From: an uncultured Acetobacteraceae bacterium
GTDB lineage: Bacteria > Pseudomonadota > Alphaproteobacteria > Acetobacterales > Acetobacteraceae
DNA: 50,497 bases
Direction of reading: 5' to 3'
Assembly (NCBI GenBank): GCA_903918315.1
Contig: CAIXEA010000145.1
Span: 1 to 50,497, forward strand
In this document: positions 26,159 through 34,514 of the stretch, one piece after another
Layout: each line of letters starts with the position of its first letter
Numbering within the stretch: the first letter of the stretch is position 1
The notes under the pieces: generated by a model
Database searches by the model: none
What the model saw: the letters and a program-made list of their open reading frames with translations, nothing else
What the model was told of the DNA's origin: nothing
Program-made: the position numbers and the translations under genes

Positions 26159-26213
26159 AGAGACTGATCGGGCGCCGATTTGTTCCCGGAACGCTCGAAT
26201 CAGACCCTTTTGT

Positions 26214-27188
26214 CTAGTTCAAGCGCACGTCGCGGCGGCGGAAAAGCCCAAGACCGGCAAGCGCAGATCCAAACAGTATCATGGACGCCGGCTCAGGGGC
26301 TGGCGCAGGCCCGCCACCGATCGTGCCGTTGGTGATGCCCAGGCGATAGGTCGCGTCATATTCTGCCAGAAAGAGCGTACCGTTGTTCAGATCGACAGAG
26401 GCAAAATCGCCGCGCGTCCCGCCGCTCGCAATGATTGTGTAGATGTTGGTTGTCGGATCGAGCACGCCAACGGTGCCATCATTCGCGTTGACGACGAGAT
26501 CGCCATTGAGCGCCCCGCCGGCGATCACCCCGGTGCCATCAGGACCTCCCGGCAGCAGCGGTGAGGTGTAGACCAGCGACGGAGCGCCAAGATTGCTGAT
26601 ATCGAAGCCATAAATTACGCCGGCACCAGCGTAGCCATAGGCTGTCTTACCGTCGGGCGAAACCGTCACACCATCGTAAAATGAGGAACTGAGCAACGTC
26701 GCTACCCCGGTCAGTGGGTCGATGTCATATAGCCCGGAGCCAACACCAGCGGCCAATAGATGGCCGGTCACGGGGTTGCCCCACAAGCCGTATCCGGCAG
26801 AAAATCCCGGGACTGAAACCGGCGTAACGGCAAGATTGCTGGCCACTGAATAGACCCCGCCCCCATACACCGTTGCGTAGGTAACCCCGCCAGCTGTGGC
26901 AGTATTGATCCAAGAGGCAACGACGCTGGACCCGGTTGCTGAACCAACGGTCTGACCATCGACATCGCTGTATTTCTTGAGCAAATTATCAGCGTAATCC
27001 ACACCAACCAGCGTGCCATCCGGAAGCCGCGCGTTCGCGATGTCGTAATAAGTTGAGTTATTCGCTGGAGCGGTATGAAATGTCGAAAGTGTGAAGTTGT
27101 CGGCAAGACCGGCTGCCGTCAGCGTCAGTGTGGCATTGGCCTGTCCTGCCATGACGGAGATGGCACCGGCGACAAGGATCCGCTTCAT
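26214..27188 (-). CDS. PEP-CTERM sorting-domain protein, exported
   Basis: 324 aa. The ATG at 27188 is supported by GGGAG 7 bases upstream. It starts with a Sec signal (MKRILVAGAISVMAGQANA) and ends with the PEP-CTERM tripartite tail: PEP in PAPEPAS, a hydrophobic helix MILFGSALAGLGLF, and the basic end RRRDVRLN. The middle (about 40-285) is a repetitive, Gly/Thr-rich, low-charge extracellular domain with propeller-like strands such as VTVSPDGKTAYGYAG and ASVDLNNGTLFLAEYD. PEP-CTERM proteins are handled by an exosortase and are often linked to exopolysaccharide. No exosortase gene lies in this window. The role is otherwise unknown. Confidence 0.87.
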   Translation of the reverse strand: MKRILVAGAISVMAGQANATLTLTAAGLADNFTLSTFHTAPANNSTYYDIANARLPDGTLVGVDYADNLLKKYSDVDGQTVGSATGSSVVASWINTATAGGVTYATVYGGGVYSVASNLAVTPVSVPGFSAGYGLWGNPVTGHLLAAGVGSGLYDIDPLTGVATLLSSSFYDGVTVSPDGKTAYGYAGAGVIYGFDISNLGAPSLVYTSPLLPGGPDGTGVIAGGALNGDLVVNANDGTVGVLDPTTNIYTIIASGGTRGDFASVDLNNGTLFLAEYDATYRLGITNGTIGGGPAPAPEPASMILFGSALAGLGLFRRRDVRLN

Positions 27189-27254
27189 AGTGATACTCCC
27201 AGAATGACTAAAGCCAAATATCTGAATCACATCGACTTATGGTTCGATACCGAT

Positions 27255-27283
27255 ATTACATCATCCGAAATATTGAATAGCAA
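27255..27283 (-). promoter_or_regulatory. Candidate promoter for the PEP-CTERM gene
   Basis: On the minus strand, TTGCTA (27283-27278) and TGTAAT (27260-27255) are 17 bases apart, about 66 bases before the start codon. The surrounding 27200-27360 is unusually AT-rich for the window. The rest of the 211-base gap up to the amidohydrolase stop holds nothing else I recognise. Confidence 0.35.
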
Positions 27284-27399
27284 CCCTTTAATGATCCCCG
27301 CGATCGTTAAACGCCCATACGCCCTAAAACTATAATTCTGCCGTCAAATCCAATCACAGAGGTTGAAGGCGTTGACCGGTGCCCGATCATTGCCGCATC

Positions 27400-28515
27400 T
27401 CAAGCCACTCCGTAAACCGCCTTGGCGTTGTTCAGGAAGAAATCCCGCCGCAGTTTTTCATCCACGCCGTGCGGCAGAACGTGGCTGGGATCGTCGTAAT
27501 CCCAATGCGGGTAATCCGTCGCGAACAATAAACGGTCCCAGCCGATCCATTCGATGGCGTCGAGAACGCGGGATTTGGGCTCGGGTTCTTCCATCGGCTG
27601 GGTCGTCAGCCAGACGTGGTCGCGGATATATTCCGACGGCAGCCGTTTCAGATGCGGGGTTTCCGCTTTCAGCCGTGTCCAGAGCTTGTCCAACCGCCAG
27701 CACAGTGACGGCAGCCAGGCGAAGCCGGCCTCGGTCAGTACGATTTTCAGTTTCGGAAAGCGCTCAAAAATGCCCTCGATCACCATGCTGGTCAGCATGG
27801 TCTGGCAGGATTGGGCATGGCCGACCATGTCTTCAATATAAAACGACGGCCAGCCGCTGCCGGAGACGGGATAGCCGCCGAAGCCGAAGGCATGCACGCC
27901 GATGGGAAGACCGGCTTCCGAGGCCGCGCGGTATATCGGCCAGTAGCGCTTTTGCCCGGCCGGTTCGGCAGTGCGGCTGAGCATCAGGACCTGCACGTAG
28001 TCGGAATGACCCGCCCAGCGTTCGATCTCCGCCGCCGAGGCTTCCCCATCTTCATAGGGCACGAGGATGGAGCCTTTCAGCCGCGGTTCAGGCTGCGTCC
28101 ATTCCGCCACCTGCCAGCGGTTCATCGCCTGCGACAGCGCGTCGGCGAGATAGCCGTTCTGAAAGCCGCCGGGATGCGGGCGGATCATGTTCAGGATACC
28201 GAGGGTGATGTTGTGCGGATCCAGATGGTGCGTCCGCATGAAGTCCAGATCGCTGCCTGGGCGGCCACCATTGGGCGGCCAGGCATCGCGGCGCGACGCA
28301 TCCGGCTGGCTTTTGGGATAGGCCGGGCCGCTCTGATAGGCTTGCTTGGGCAGGGCGCCGAAGGTTTCCAGGTGATCCTGCCAGCGCTTTTCCAAATAGG
28401 GATACAGCCCCTTCATCCCGAGCTTCGGCGACTGATGAATGTCGCAATCGGCAATCGCCAGGCGGGACGCCGCGGCGGGCTGAACAAGGGCGCGGTCGCG
28501 CACATCGATGGTCAT
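27400..28515 (-). CDS. Amidohydrolase family 2 protein (LigW/ACMSD-like)
   Basis: 371 aa metal-dependent TIM-barrel hydrolase or decarboxylase. It begins with the strand-1 metal motif region ADCDIHQSP, where the classic H-x-H is reduced to a D-x-H as in many Amidohydro_2 relatives. GVHAFGFGGYP and VLTEAGFAWLPSL follow, with the C-terminal Asp in LLFATDYPHWDYDDP and NNAKAVYG, the standard end of the family. Members hydrolyse or decarboxylate aromatic and other carboxylic acids, using one Zn or Mn. The gene stands alone: PEP-CTERM gene downstream, TIGR04222-like gene divergently upstream across 127 bases. Substrate unknown. Confidence 0.85.
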   Translation of the reverse strand: MTIDVRDRALVQPAAASRLAIADCDIHQSPKLGMKGLYPYLEKRWQDHLETFGALPKQAYQSGPAYPKSQPDASRRDAWPPNGGRPGSDLDFMRTHHLDPHNITLGILNMIRPHPGGFQNGYLADALSQAMNRWQVAEWTQPEPRLKGSILVPYEDGEASAAEIERWAGHSDYVQVLMLSRTAEPAGQKRYWPIYRAASEAGLPIGVHAFGFGGYPVSGSGWPSFYIEDMVGHAQSCQTMLTSMVIEGIFERFPKLKIVLTEAGFAWLPSLCWRLDKLWTRLKAETPHLKRLPSEYIRDHVWLTTQPMEEPEPKSRVLDAIEWIGWDRLLFATDYPHWDYDDPSHVLPHGVDEKLRRDFFLNNAKAVYGVA

Positions 28516-28642
28516 GGAGCTGGCTTTCCTGGCTTGTCATGACCGTAGCGATCCATTCCAACCCCCGCAAGCCTGACGCCAGGCGGACATCACGCGGCTG
28601 AATGGGCTGGATTTGCGGGGGTTAGGCCGATAACGTGACCGC

Positions 28643-30040
28643 GTGGTTGAAACATTTTTCAATGGTCCGCAGTGGACCGATGACCATCGGGAACTCTGGC
28701 AGCGGATCGCGTCACATCCCTTTGACGCGCCGCGGGACTCCCTGGATTTCACGCGCCGCCTCGCCCGGGAACAGGCATGGACTCTGGCGCATGCCCGGCT
28801 GGCGATCGAGGAATACCGGCGCTTCTGCTTTCTGGCTCTGGCAACCGGGCAGGCGGTCACACCAAGCGAGGATGTGGACGCGATCTGGCATCTGCATCTG
28901 ACCTATTCCCGCGATTACTGGGATGTCTGGTGCGCCAAGGTGCTGCGCCGCCGCCTGCATCACGACCCCACAGAGGGCGGCCCCGCCGAAGCTCGGAAAT
29001 TTCGTGAGCAATATGCCACCACGCTGAAACTCTACGAATCCTGGTTCGGGCTGTCACCGGAAGCGATCTGGCCATCCTCGCAACAACGCTTCGCCACCCG
29101 ACCGCGATTCCGGACGGTGGATACGCGGCGCGTCGTGATCTTGCCCAAACCACGACTCCCGTCCACCTGGCGATTGCCGGGGGCGCTGTTTTTGGCGATC
29201 CTGCTGGGGCCCTGGCAGGGGCTGGCCTTGCCGGCCAATCCGCTGGACTGGCCGGGGCCGCCGTTCCTGGCGCTGTTCGCGGGCGAATGCCTGATCGCGG
29301 GCCTGTTCGCCATGATCTGGCGGCAAATCCTACGCGGCGGCGGTGAGACCGAGACCCATGATGTCGAGCTCGATCCGGTGGAGCTGGGTTTCCTCGCCGG
29401 CGGTCCGAAGCGGGCCTTCGATACCGGGATCACGGAATTGATGGTCGCCGGGGTGGTATCGCTCGATACCGCGCAACGCCTGCGCGTGACACCGAAATCC
29501 GGGGCGCCGATCAACGCCTTTCAGCCGGCGATCCGCGATGGCGCGACCTATCGTGACGCGCGGCGCGCCGCCGGCGGGGTGGTGAGCGGGATCCGCGACC
29601 GCCTCGCTGCGCAGGGTCTGGCGCTGACGAGCCGCATGGCGCTGCGGGCGGCATGGCTTCCATTGCTGGTTTTCGTGCCGGTCTTTCCGCTCGCGTTCCT
29701 GAAAATCCAGGCCGGTCTCTCTCGGGGCCGTCCGGTGGGATTTTTATGGATGGAAATCCTCTTGGCCGTGCTGGTGCTGATCTGGTCGGTGCGCCGGCAA
29801 CCCTGGCGCAGCCGCGCGGGCGATGCCGCCGTCAAGGAAATGCGCGCCATGGCGGGGCGTCTGACCCGGGCGCCGCAGGAGGCGGAGCTGGCCCTGGCGG
29901 TGGCCTTGGCCGGTCCCGCGATCCTGATGGGGACACCTTACGCCGTCTATGCGCAGGTGACCGGCCGGGAATCGGGGGGATCGGACAGCGGCTGCGGCAG
30001 TTCGGATGGGGGCGGCGGTTGCGGCGGTTGCTCGTCCTGA
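28643..30040 (+). CDS. TIGR04222-type membrane protein with Cys/Gly-rich tail
   Basis: 465 aa from a GTG at 28643; the start is uncertain because no clear Shine-Dalgarno is visible. The N-terminal about 130 residues are soluble and contain EDVDAIWHLHLTYSRDYWD, which resembles the GRDP-type domain. Transmembrane segments follow (LPGALFLAILLGPWQGLAL, FLALFAGECLIAGLFAMIW, then LLVFVPVFPLAFLK and ILLAVLVLIWSV). A central region from about 230 to 330 matches the shape of TIGR04222 proteins. The chain ends in a tail of Gly, Ser and Cys (CGSSDGGGGCGGCSS), a hallmark of that family. Function is not known; it stands alone. The Cys-rich tail could bind metal or be modified. Confidence 0.75.
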   Translation: MVETFFNGPQWTDDHRELWQRIASHPFDAPRDSLDFTRRLAREQAWTLAHARLAIEEYRRFCFLALATGQAVTPSEDVDAIWHLHLTYSRDYWDVWCAKVLRRRLHHDPTEGGPAEARKFREQYATTLKLYESWFGLSPEAIWPSSQQRFATRPRFRTVDTRRVVILPKPRLPSTWRLPGALFLAILLGPWQGLALPANPLDWPGPPFLALFAGECLIAGLFAMIWRQILRGGGETETHDVELDPVELGFLAGGPKRAFDTGITELMVAGVVSLDTAQRLRVTPKSGAPINAFQPAIRDGATYRDARRAAGGVVSGIRDRLAAQGLALTSRMALRAAWLPLLVFVPVFPLAFLKIQAGLSRGRPVGFLWMEILLAVLVLIWSVRRQPWRSRAGDAAVKEMRAMAGRLTRAPQEAELALAVALAGPAILMGTPYAVYAQVTGRESGGSDSGCGSSDGGGGCGGCSS

Positions 30041-30084
30041 CCGCCCCGGCAAGTGTGCGCCGGCGATACCCTATGCGTACGATC

Positions 30085-30552
30085 TCAGGATTTCGGCCGC
30101 AGGTAGTGCATCTCATCGCCCGTCCAGCCGACCGCATTCGGTACGGTATAGAACAGTTCTGCGATCATCGCGCGGAACTTCCACACCCCATTAACCCGCG
30201 CATAGACATCGTCATAGCGGCCGGCAACGACATAGCTGACACCGAAACGGCCGTATCGCGCTTCCAGGTATGATGTTCCGGTACCGGTATCACCGTCCAC
30301 CGCTACGTCGTGGCTATGGATGAACTGCTTGATGAAGAACCGGTCGCGCTCACCCATCGCGCGAAAGCCGCGGTCGATGGCGTCGATCCCCTCATACCGG
30401 GCGAGGTAGCCGAGTTCCACCACCGCGTCGTCCGTGAACAAGGCGCGGCACTCTTCATAGCGGCTTTCATTCAGGCTCGCGTGGTATTTGTTACGGAGCC
30501 GTCGGATATCCTCGATATCCTCCAGCCGTTTGATGCGCTGTTCGAGTGTCAT
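30085..30552 (-). CDS. SnoaL-like/NTF2-fold protein
   Basis: 155 aa, the usual size for SnoaL-like domain proteins (cone-shaped alpha+beta barrel). It begins LEQRIKRLEDIEDIRRLRNKY, the common helical start, followed by ECRALFTDDAVVELG, DRFFIKQFIHSHDVAVDG and a C-terminal GRYDDVYARVNGVWKFRAM, the typical barrel strands. The family includes dehydratases, isomerases, ring-hydroxylase beta-subunit-like proteins and non-enzymatic ligand binders, so no reaction can be given. It overlaps the gene before it by 4 bases and is the third gene of a leftward operon with a hexapeptide-repeat protein and an ABC binding protein. Confidence 0.8.
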   Translation of the reverse strand: MTLEQRIKRLEDIEDIRRLRNKYHASLNESRYEECRALFTDDAVVELGYLARYEGIDAIDRGFRAMGERDRFFIKQFIHSHDVAVDGDTGTGTSYLEARYGRFGVSYVVAGRYDDVYARVNGVWKFRAMIAELFYTVPNAVGWTGDEMHYLRPKS

Positions 30553-31136
30553 GGCATGGGTACCTCTTCTCCGGCGGCGAGGCGGGCGGCCACATCCGTC
30601 CGCCAGGCTGTGTAATCGTCTCCGCTCCAGGCATCATGCCTGCCTGCGGCATAGGCCAAAGCGTTGCGATGGTAGAGCAATGCGTTGCGGCGGGTGGTGG
30701 CGAAATTGTCGCGGCTGGCGACGACCTTGCCGGGCACGCCCATGACGACCGATCCCTCGGGGATCTCGGCGCCAGGCGGCACCAGGGCCATGGCGCCGAT
30801 GACGCAGCGGCGGCCGACTTTGGCGCCGTCCATCACCACCGCGCCAATGCCGATCAGACAATCGTCGCCGATTTCGGCGCCGTGGACGACGGCGCGGTGG
30901 GCAATGGAGCAGTAGTCGCCAATGACCGTGCCCTTGCCGCCACCGACATGGATGACGGCACCATCCTGGATATTGACGCAGCGGCCAATGCGCACCGCGG
31001 CACCCTCGGCGCGGATGACGCAATAGGGCCAGAAGCTGCTGCCCTCCCCGGCGCTGACGCGTCCGAAGATCCGGGCTGTGGGATCGATGAAGGCGGGGCG
31101 ATCCAAATGAACATGAGGACCAGGCGTAAAGGTCAT
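30549..31136 (-). CDS. Gamma-carbonic-anhydrase-like hexapeptide-repeat protein
   Basis: 195 aa left-handed beta-helix protein with imperfect hexapeptide repeats over residues 15-165 (for example VRIGRCVNIQDGAVIHVGGG and CLIGIGAVVMDGAKVGRRCV). Three His residues fall where gamma-type carbonic anhydrases bind Zn: one in AVIHVGGG and two in SIAHRAVVHGAEIG. Relatives include CaiE and PaaY, the latter a thioesterase in phenylacetate catabolism, so carbonic anhydrase activity is not certain. It starts 4 bases after the upstream binding-protein gene and overlaps the SnoaL-like gene by 4, so all three are one transcript. Confidence 0.85.
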   Translation of the reverse strand: MTFTPGPHVHLDRPAFIDPTARIFGRVSAGEGSSFWPYCVIRAEGAAVRIGRCVNIQDGAVIHVGGGKGTVIGDYCSIAHRAVVHGAEIGDDCLIGIGAVVMDGAKVGRRCVIGAMALVPPGAEIPEGSVVMGVPGKVVASRDNFATTRRNALLYHRNALAYAAGRHDAWSGDDYTAWRTDVAARLAAGEEVPMP

Positions 31137-31140
31137 GGGA

Positions 31141-32142
31141 TCAGCTCCCGCCCAGTCCGTAGGCTTCGGGGAAGAAGTAGTCCTTCCACGACTCCGGCAG
31201 CACCTTTAACGTCCCAACCTCGTGCATGAATTTGGCGACCTCGAGCGTCTTAACCGGCGTCATGGTCCAGCGCACCGTTGACCCGCCAGCAACGGATTTC
31301 ACGAAATCCTCGGTCAATTTCGACTCCCCGTCTTCAATCCAATAGCGCGACGCCTTGCCGATATCGGCGTTGATCATCGCCGTCGCCTCATTCATCGCGT
31401 TGTAGACGGCCTGGTACAGTTTCGGGTTCCGGTCATGAAAGCGCGTCGACGTATAGGCCACGGTAAACGTGCTCCCCGCGCCCCAGACCGCATGCGAGTC
31501 GAGCACTTTGTGGATCCCCGGCCGCGCCAGCATCTGCGACAAATACGGTTCCACACCGTACGAGCACGCCATCTCCCCCGCACCCAACAGCAGCGCGATC
31601 ATCGCATCAGGCGGCGACATCGGCAGGGTCAGCGTGTCGAACCGGGCATAGTCCTTGAGCCCATAGGCCTTAGCCGCCGCGGCCTGGATCAGCACCGCCG
31701 GTGCCGATACCTTCACCCCCGCCACCGCGATCTTCCCGCAGCGATCCAGATCCGCCACCGTCTGAATCGCCGGGTCGCGGCTGACCACGCCCACGGTCAT
31801 GGAGACCATGGCACTGATGCCCCGCACCTCCTGCGGCGTGCCGCGCGTGCGGCCCCAGATGAAATAAAGCGCCATTGGGCTGCCGGTGACGATGTCCAGG
31901 CTGTCGGACAGCAACGCGTCGTTCATCGGCGTCGGGCCGTTGAATTTGCTGCTGGTGACCTTAACGTCCGGTATCCCGAGCAAGGCCGCGTGTTTCTGGA
32001 TGAGCTGCTCGTGCTCCATCATATTAAGCTGGAGGTAGCCCATGGAAAATTGCCGCGCGATGCGGACTTCCGGAACCTCGGCCCTGACGGCGCCTGCGGC
32101 AAGGATCGCCAGCGCGACGACAATGGTTCGCATGAATGGCAT
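31141..32142 (-). CDS. NMT1/THI5-type ABC substrate-binding protein, exported
   Basis: 333 aa from the ATG at 32142, preceded by GGGGAA at 7 bases. A Sec signal peptide MPFMRTIVVALAILAAGAV is cleaved near VRAE. The mature start VPEVRIARQFSMGYLQLNMM and the later FNGPTPMNDALLSDSLDIVTG are typical of nitrate/sulfonate/thiamine-precursor (NMT1, SsuA/TauA) binding proteins. No permease or ATPase gene is in the operon, which instead continues into a gamma-carbonic-anhydrase-like and a SnoaL-like gene, so the transporter partners must be elsewhere or the protein is an orphan receptor. Divergent from the aminotransferase gene across 120 bases. Confidence 0.82.
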   Translation of the reverse strand: MPFMRTIVVALAILAAGAVRAEVPEVRIARQFSMGYLQLNMMEHEQLIQKHAALLGIPDVKVTSSKFNGPTPMNDALLSDSLDIVTGSPMALYFIWGRTRGTPQEVRGISAMVSMTVGVVSRDPAIQTVADLDRCGKIAVAGVKVSAPAVLIQAAAAKAYGLKDYARFDTLTLPMSPPDAMIALLLGAGEMACSYGVEPYLSQMLARPGIHKVLDSHAVWGAGSTFTVAYTSTRFHDRNPKLYQAVYNAMNEATAMINADIGKASRYWIEDGESKLTEDFVKSVAGGSTVRWTMTPVKTLEVAKFMHEVGTLKVLPESWKDYFFPEAYGLGGS

Positions 32143-32262
32143 GAACGCGTTCCCCGATGTCCCGACAGTAGAGACGCGCCAGGCCCATCCTGTCGAGATG
32201 TGCTTCCCGCCCCGCCCCCGAACCGCTACGGTTCCGCGAACCGCCATTCAGGAGCGCGTCCA

Positions 32263-33672
32263 ATGACCCCGCCACCGCCCTTCGGAGCCAATTCCGCCGC
32301 CGCCCGCGACATCGCCAGCGTGCTGCATCCTTACACCGACCTGAAAACACATCAGGACGTCGGGCCGGTCGTGATCTCCCACGGCAAGGGCGTGCGGGTC
32401 TGGGACGACGCGGGCAAGGAATATATCGAAAGCGTCGCCGGTCTCTGGTGTGCCTCCCTCGGATTCGACAACGAACGCCTGGTGCAGGCCGCCGTCGCGC
32501 AAATGCGCAAGCTGCCCTTCTACCACGCCTTCACCGCCAAATCGCACGAACCCATGATCGACCTGGCGGAAATGCTGCTCGCGCGCGCGCCGGTGCCCAT
32601 GAGCAAGGTCTTCTTCGCCAATTCCGGATCGGAGGCCAACGACTCCGCCATCAAGATGGTCTGGTACCTGAACAACGCCCTCGGCCGGACGCAGAAGAAG
32701 AAAATCATCGGCCGGGTGAAGGGCTATCACGGAATCACCATCGGCTCCGCCTCCCTGACCGGCCTGCCGGCCAACCATCGCAGCTTCGACGTGCCGCTGC
32801 CCGGTTTCGTGCACACCATCACCCCGCATTTTTACCACGGCAGCCTGCCGGGGGAGACCGAGGAGCAGTTCGCCACGCGCTGTGCCGATGAGCTGGAGCA
32901 ACTGATCCTGAAAGAGGGCCCCGACACCGTCGCCGCCATGTGGGCCGAACCCATCATGGGCGCCGGCGGCGTGATCGTGCCGCCCAAGGGCTATTTCCCC
33001 AAAATTCAGGCCGTGCTGCGCAAATACGACATACTGCTGGTGGTCGATGAGGTCATCTGCGGCTTCTGGCGAACCGGCAATTACTGGGGCACCCAGACGC
33101 TGGACATCCAGCCGGATATCCTCACCTGCGCCAAGGCGCTTTCGGCCTCATACATGCCGATCAGCGCGGTGATGGTGAACCAGCGGGTGTTCGACGCGCT
33201 GGCGGCGGAAAGCAACACCATCGGCACCTTCGGCCACGGCTTCACTTATTCCGGCCATCCTGTGCCAGCAGCCGTCGCGATCGAAACCCTCAAAATCTAC
33301 GACGACATGAATATGGGCGGTCACATCGCCACCGTCGGCCCGCATCTGCAATCCGAGTTGCGCCGGCGCTTCGCCGACCATGAGTTGGTGGGGGAGGTGC
33401 GCGGCACCGGGCTGATCGCGGCCATGGAACTCGTCGCCGACAAATCCACCCGCACCAACTTCCCCGCCGCCGCCAAGATCGGCCCCCGCATGACCAAACT
33501 GGGCGAAGCCCATGGTGTTATCGGCCGCGCCTCCATCAACGACACCATCTGCTTCAGCCCGCCGCTGATCATCTCGATCGAGGAGATCGACGAAATGCTG
33601 AACCGCGTCGAAAAGGCCCTGGATGAGCTGGCGGTGCAACTGCGGCGGGAGCAGATCGCCGTGGTCCGGTGA
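32263..33672 (+). CDS. Class III aminotransferase (omega-transaminase type)
   Basis: 469 aa PLP-dependent enzyme. The start at 32263 has CAGGAG about 9 bases upstream; the long open frame before it is antisense to another gene. Motifs: FFANSGSEANDSAIKMVWY (PLP phosphate region), KGYHGITIGSASLTG, LLVVDEVICGFWRTG (Asp that holds the PLP pyridine), PDILTCAKALSASYMPISAV (Schiff-base Lys) and GTFGHGFTYSGHPV. This fits the omega-amino acid:pyruvate, putrescine or taurine-pyruvate transaminase group, which moves an amino group from an amine or omega-amino acid to pyruvate. The divergent binding protein could supply a substrate, but that is inference. Confidence 0.92.
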   Translation: MTPPPPFGANSAAARDIASVLHPYTDLKTHQDVGPVVISHGKGVRVWDDAGKEYIESVAGLWCASLGFDNERLVQAAVAQMRKLPFYHAFTAKSHEPMIDLAEMLLARAPVPMSKVFFANSGSEANDSAIKMVWYLNNALGRTQKKKIIGRVKGYHGITIGSASLTGLPANHRSFDVPLPGFVHTITPHFYHGSLPGETEEQFATRCADELEQLILKEGPDTVAAMWAEPIMGAGGVIVPPKGYFPKIQAVLRKYDILLVVDEVICGFWRTGNYWGTQTLDIQPDILTCAKALSASYMPISAVMVNQRVFDALAAESNTIGTFGHGFTYSGHPVPAAVAIETLKIYDDMNMGGHIATVGPHLQSELRRRFADHELVGEVRGTGLIAAMELVADKSTRTNFPAAAKIGPRMTKLGEAHGVIGRASINDTICFSPPLIISIEEIDEMLNRVEKALDELAVQLRREQIAVVR

Positions 33673-33760
33673 TGCGGCCGCCCCCCGACGCATGCCGGAA
33701 CAGATGCGCGTAACGCCGGCGGCCACGGCGAGTCATCCTGGCATAACACAGGAGTGAGCC

Positions 33761-34486
33761 ATGGACCGAACCACCCCACGGACCCGCCGACTGGTAACCG
33801 GAGCGATCGCAGCCGTCAGCCTGGCCGCGATCGCCGCCGTGCTGCTGCCGCCGCGGACATCCCTCGCGGAGGCGCCGCTGCTGCTGCCGGCGCCGGACAC
33901 CGACACAGCGGCCACCACCGCGACCGAGACCGCGACCTTCGCCGGCGGATGCTTCTGGGGCGTGCAGGGCGTGTTTCAGCACGTGATCGGCGTCAGCAAC
34001 GCAGTGTCCGGCTATGCCGGCGGCGAGGCCAGGTCCGCGATCTATGAGCTTGTGGGCACCGGCTCGACCGGCCATGCCGAGGCCGTGCGCGTCACCTACG
34101 ATCCCCGTGTGGTGACCTATGGGCAGTTGCTGCGGATCTTTTTCTCGGTCGCCCATGACCCGACGGAACGCAACCGGCAGGGGCCCGACACCGGCCCGCA
34201 ATATCGTTCGGCCGTGTTCCCGGCCGACGACGCGCAGGCGCGGGTCGCGGCCGCCTACATCGCACAGCTGAACGCGGCGCATGTGTTCAAACAGCCCATC
34301 GCGACGACGATCGAGGCCGGGCGCGCTTTCTACCCCGCGGAGGGCTACCATCAGAACTATCTGACGCTGCATCCCCACGCGCCGTACATCGCGTATAACG
34401 ACATGCCGAAACTGGATGCGTTGCAACGGGCTTTCCCCACCGCCTGGCGGACAGAGCCGGTCCTGGTCCCAACGCAAACCCGCTAA
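33761..34486 (+). CDS. msrA: Peptide-methionine (S)-S-oxide reductase MsrA, exported form
   Basis: 241 aa. A twin-arginine-like N-terminus (TRRLVTGAIAAVSLAAIAAV) and a spacer precede the catalytic domain from about residue 58. FAGGCFWGVQGVFQHV carries the catalytic Cys, followed by GYAGG, STGHAEAVRVTYDP and GPQYRSAVF, all standard MsrA motifs. It reduces methionine-S-sulfoxide in proteins, here probably in the periplasm. CAGGAG precedes the ATG. msrB follows after 28 bases, so the two stereospecific reductases are co-transcribed, although msrB shows no export signal. Confidence 0.95.
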   Translation: MDRTTPRTRRLVTGAIAAVSLAAIAAVLLPPRTSLAEAPLLLPAPDTDTAATTATETATFAGGCFWGVQGVFQHVIGVSNAVSGYAGGEARSAIYELVGTGSTGHAEAVRVTYDPRVVTYGQLLRIFFSVAHDPTERNRQGPDTGPQYRSAVFPADDAQARVAAAYIAQLNAAHVFKQPIATTIEAGRAFYPAEGYHQNYLTLHPHAPYIAYNDMPKLDALQRAFPTAWRTEPVLVPTQTR

Positions 34487-34514
34487 CGCCACAGAGACTG
34501 AAAGCACCACCACC

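Noticed and set aside
26214-27188. Horizontally acquired island around the PEP-CTERM gene
   Set aside because: The upstream gap is AT-rich, but the gene's codon use is still GC-rich and there is no integrase, tRNA or repeat boundary.
31435-32262. Extension of the aminotransferase frame by 276 codons upstream
   Set aside because: It runs antisense through the NMT1-type binding-protein gene. The family N-terminus and a ribosome-binding site support the start at 32263.
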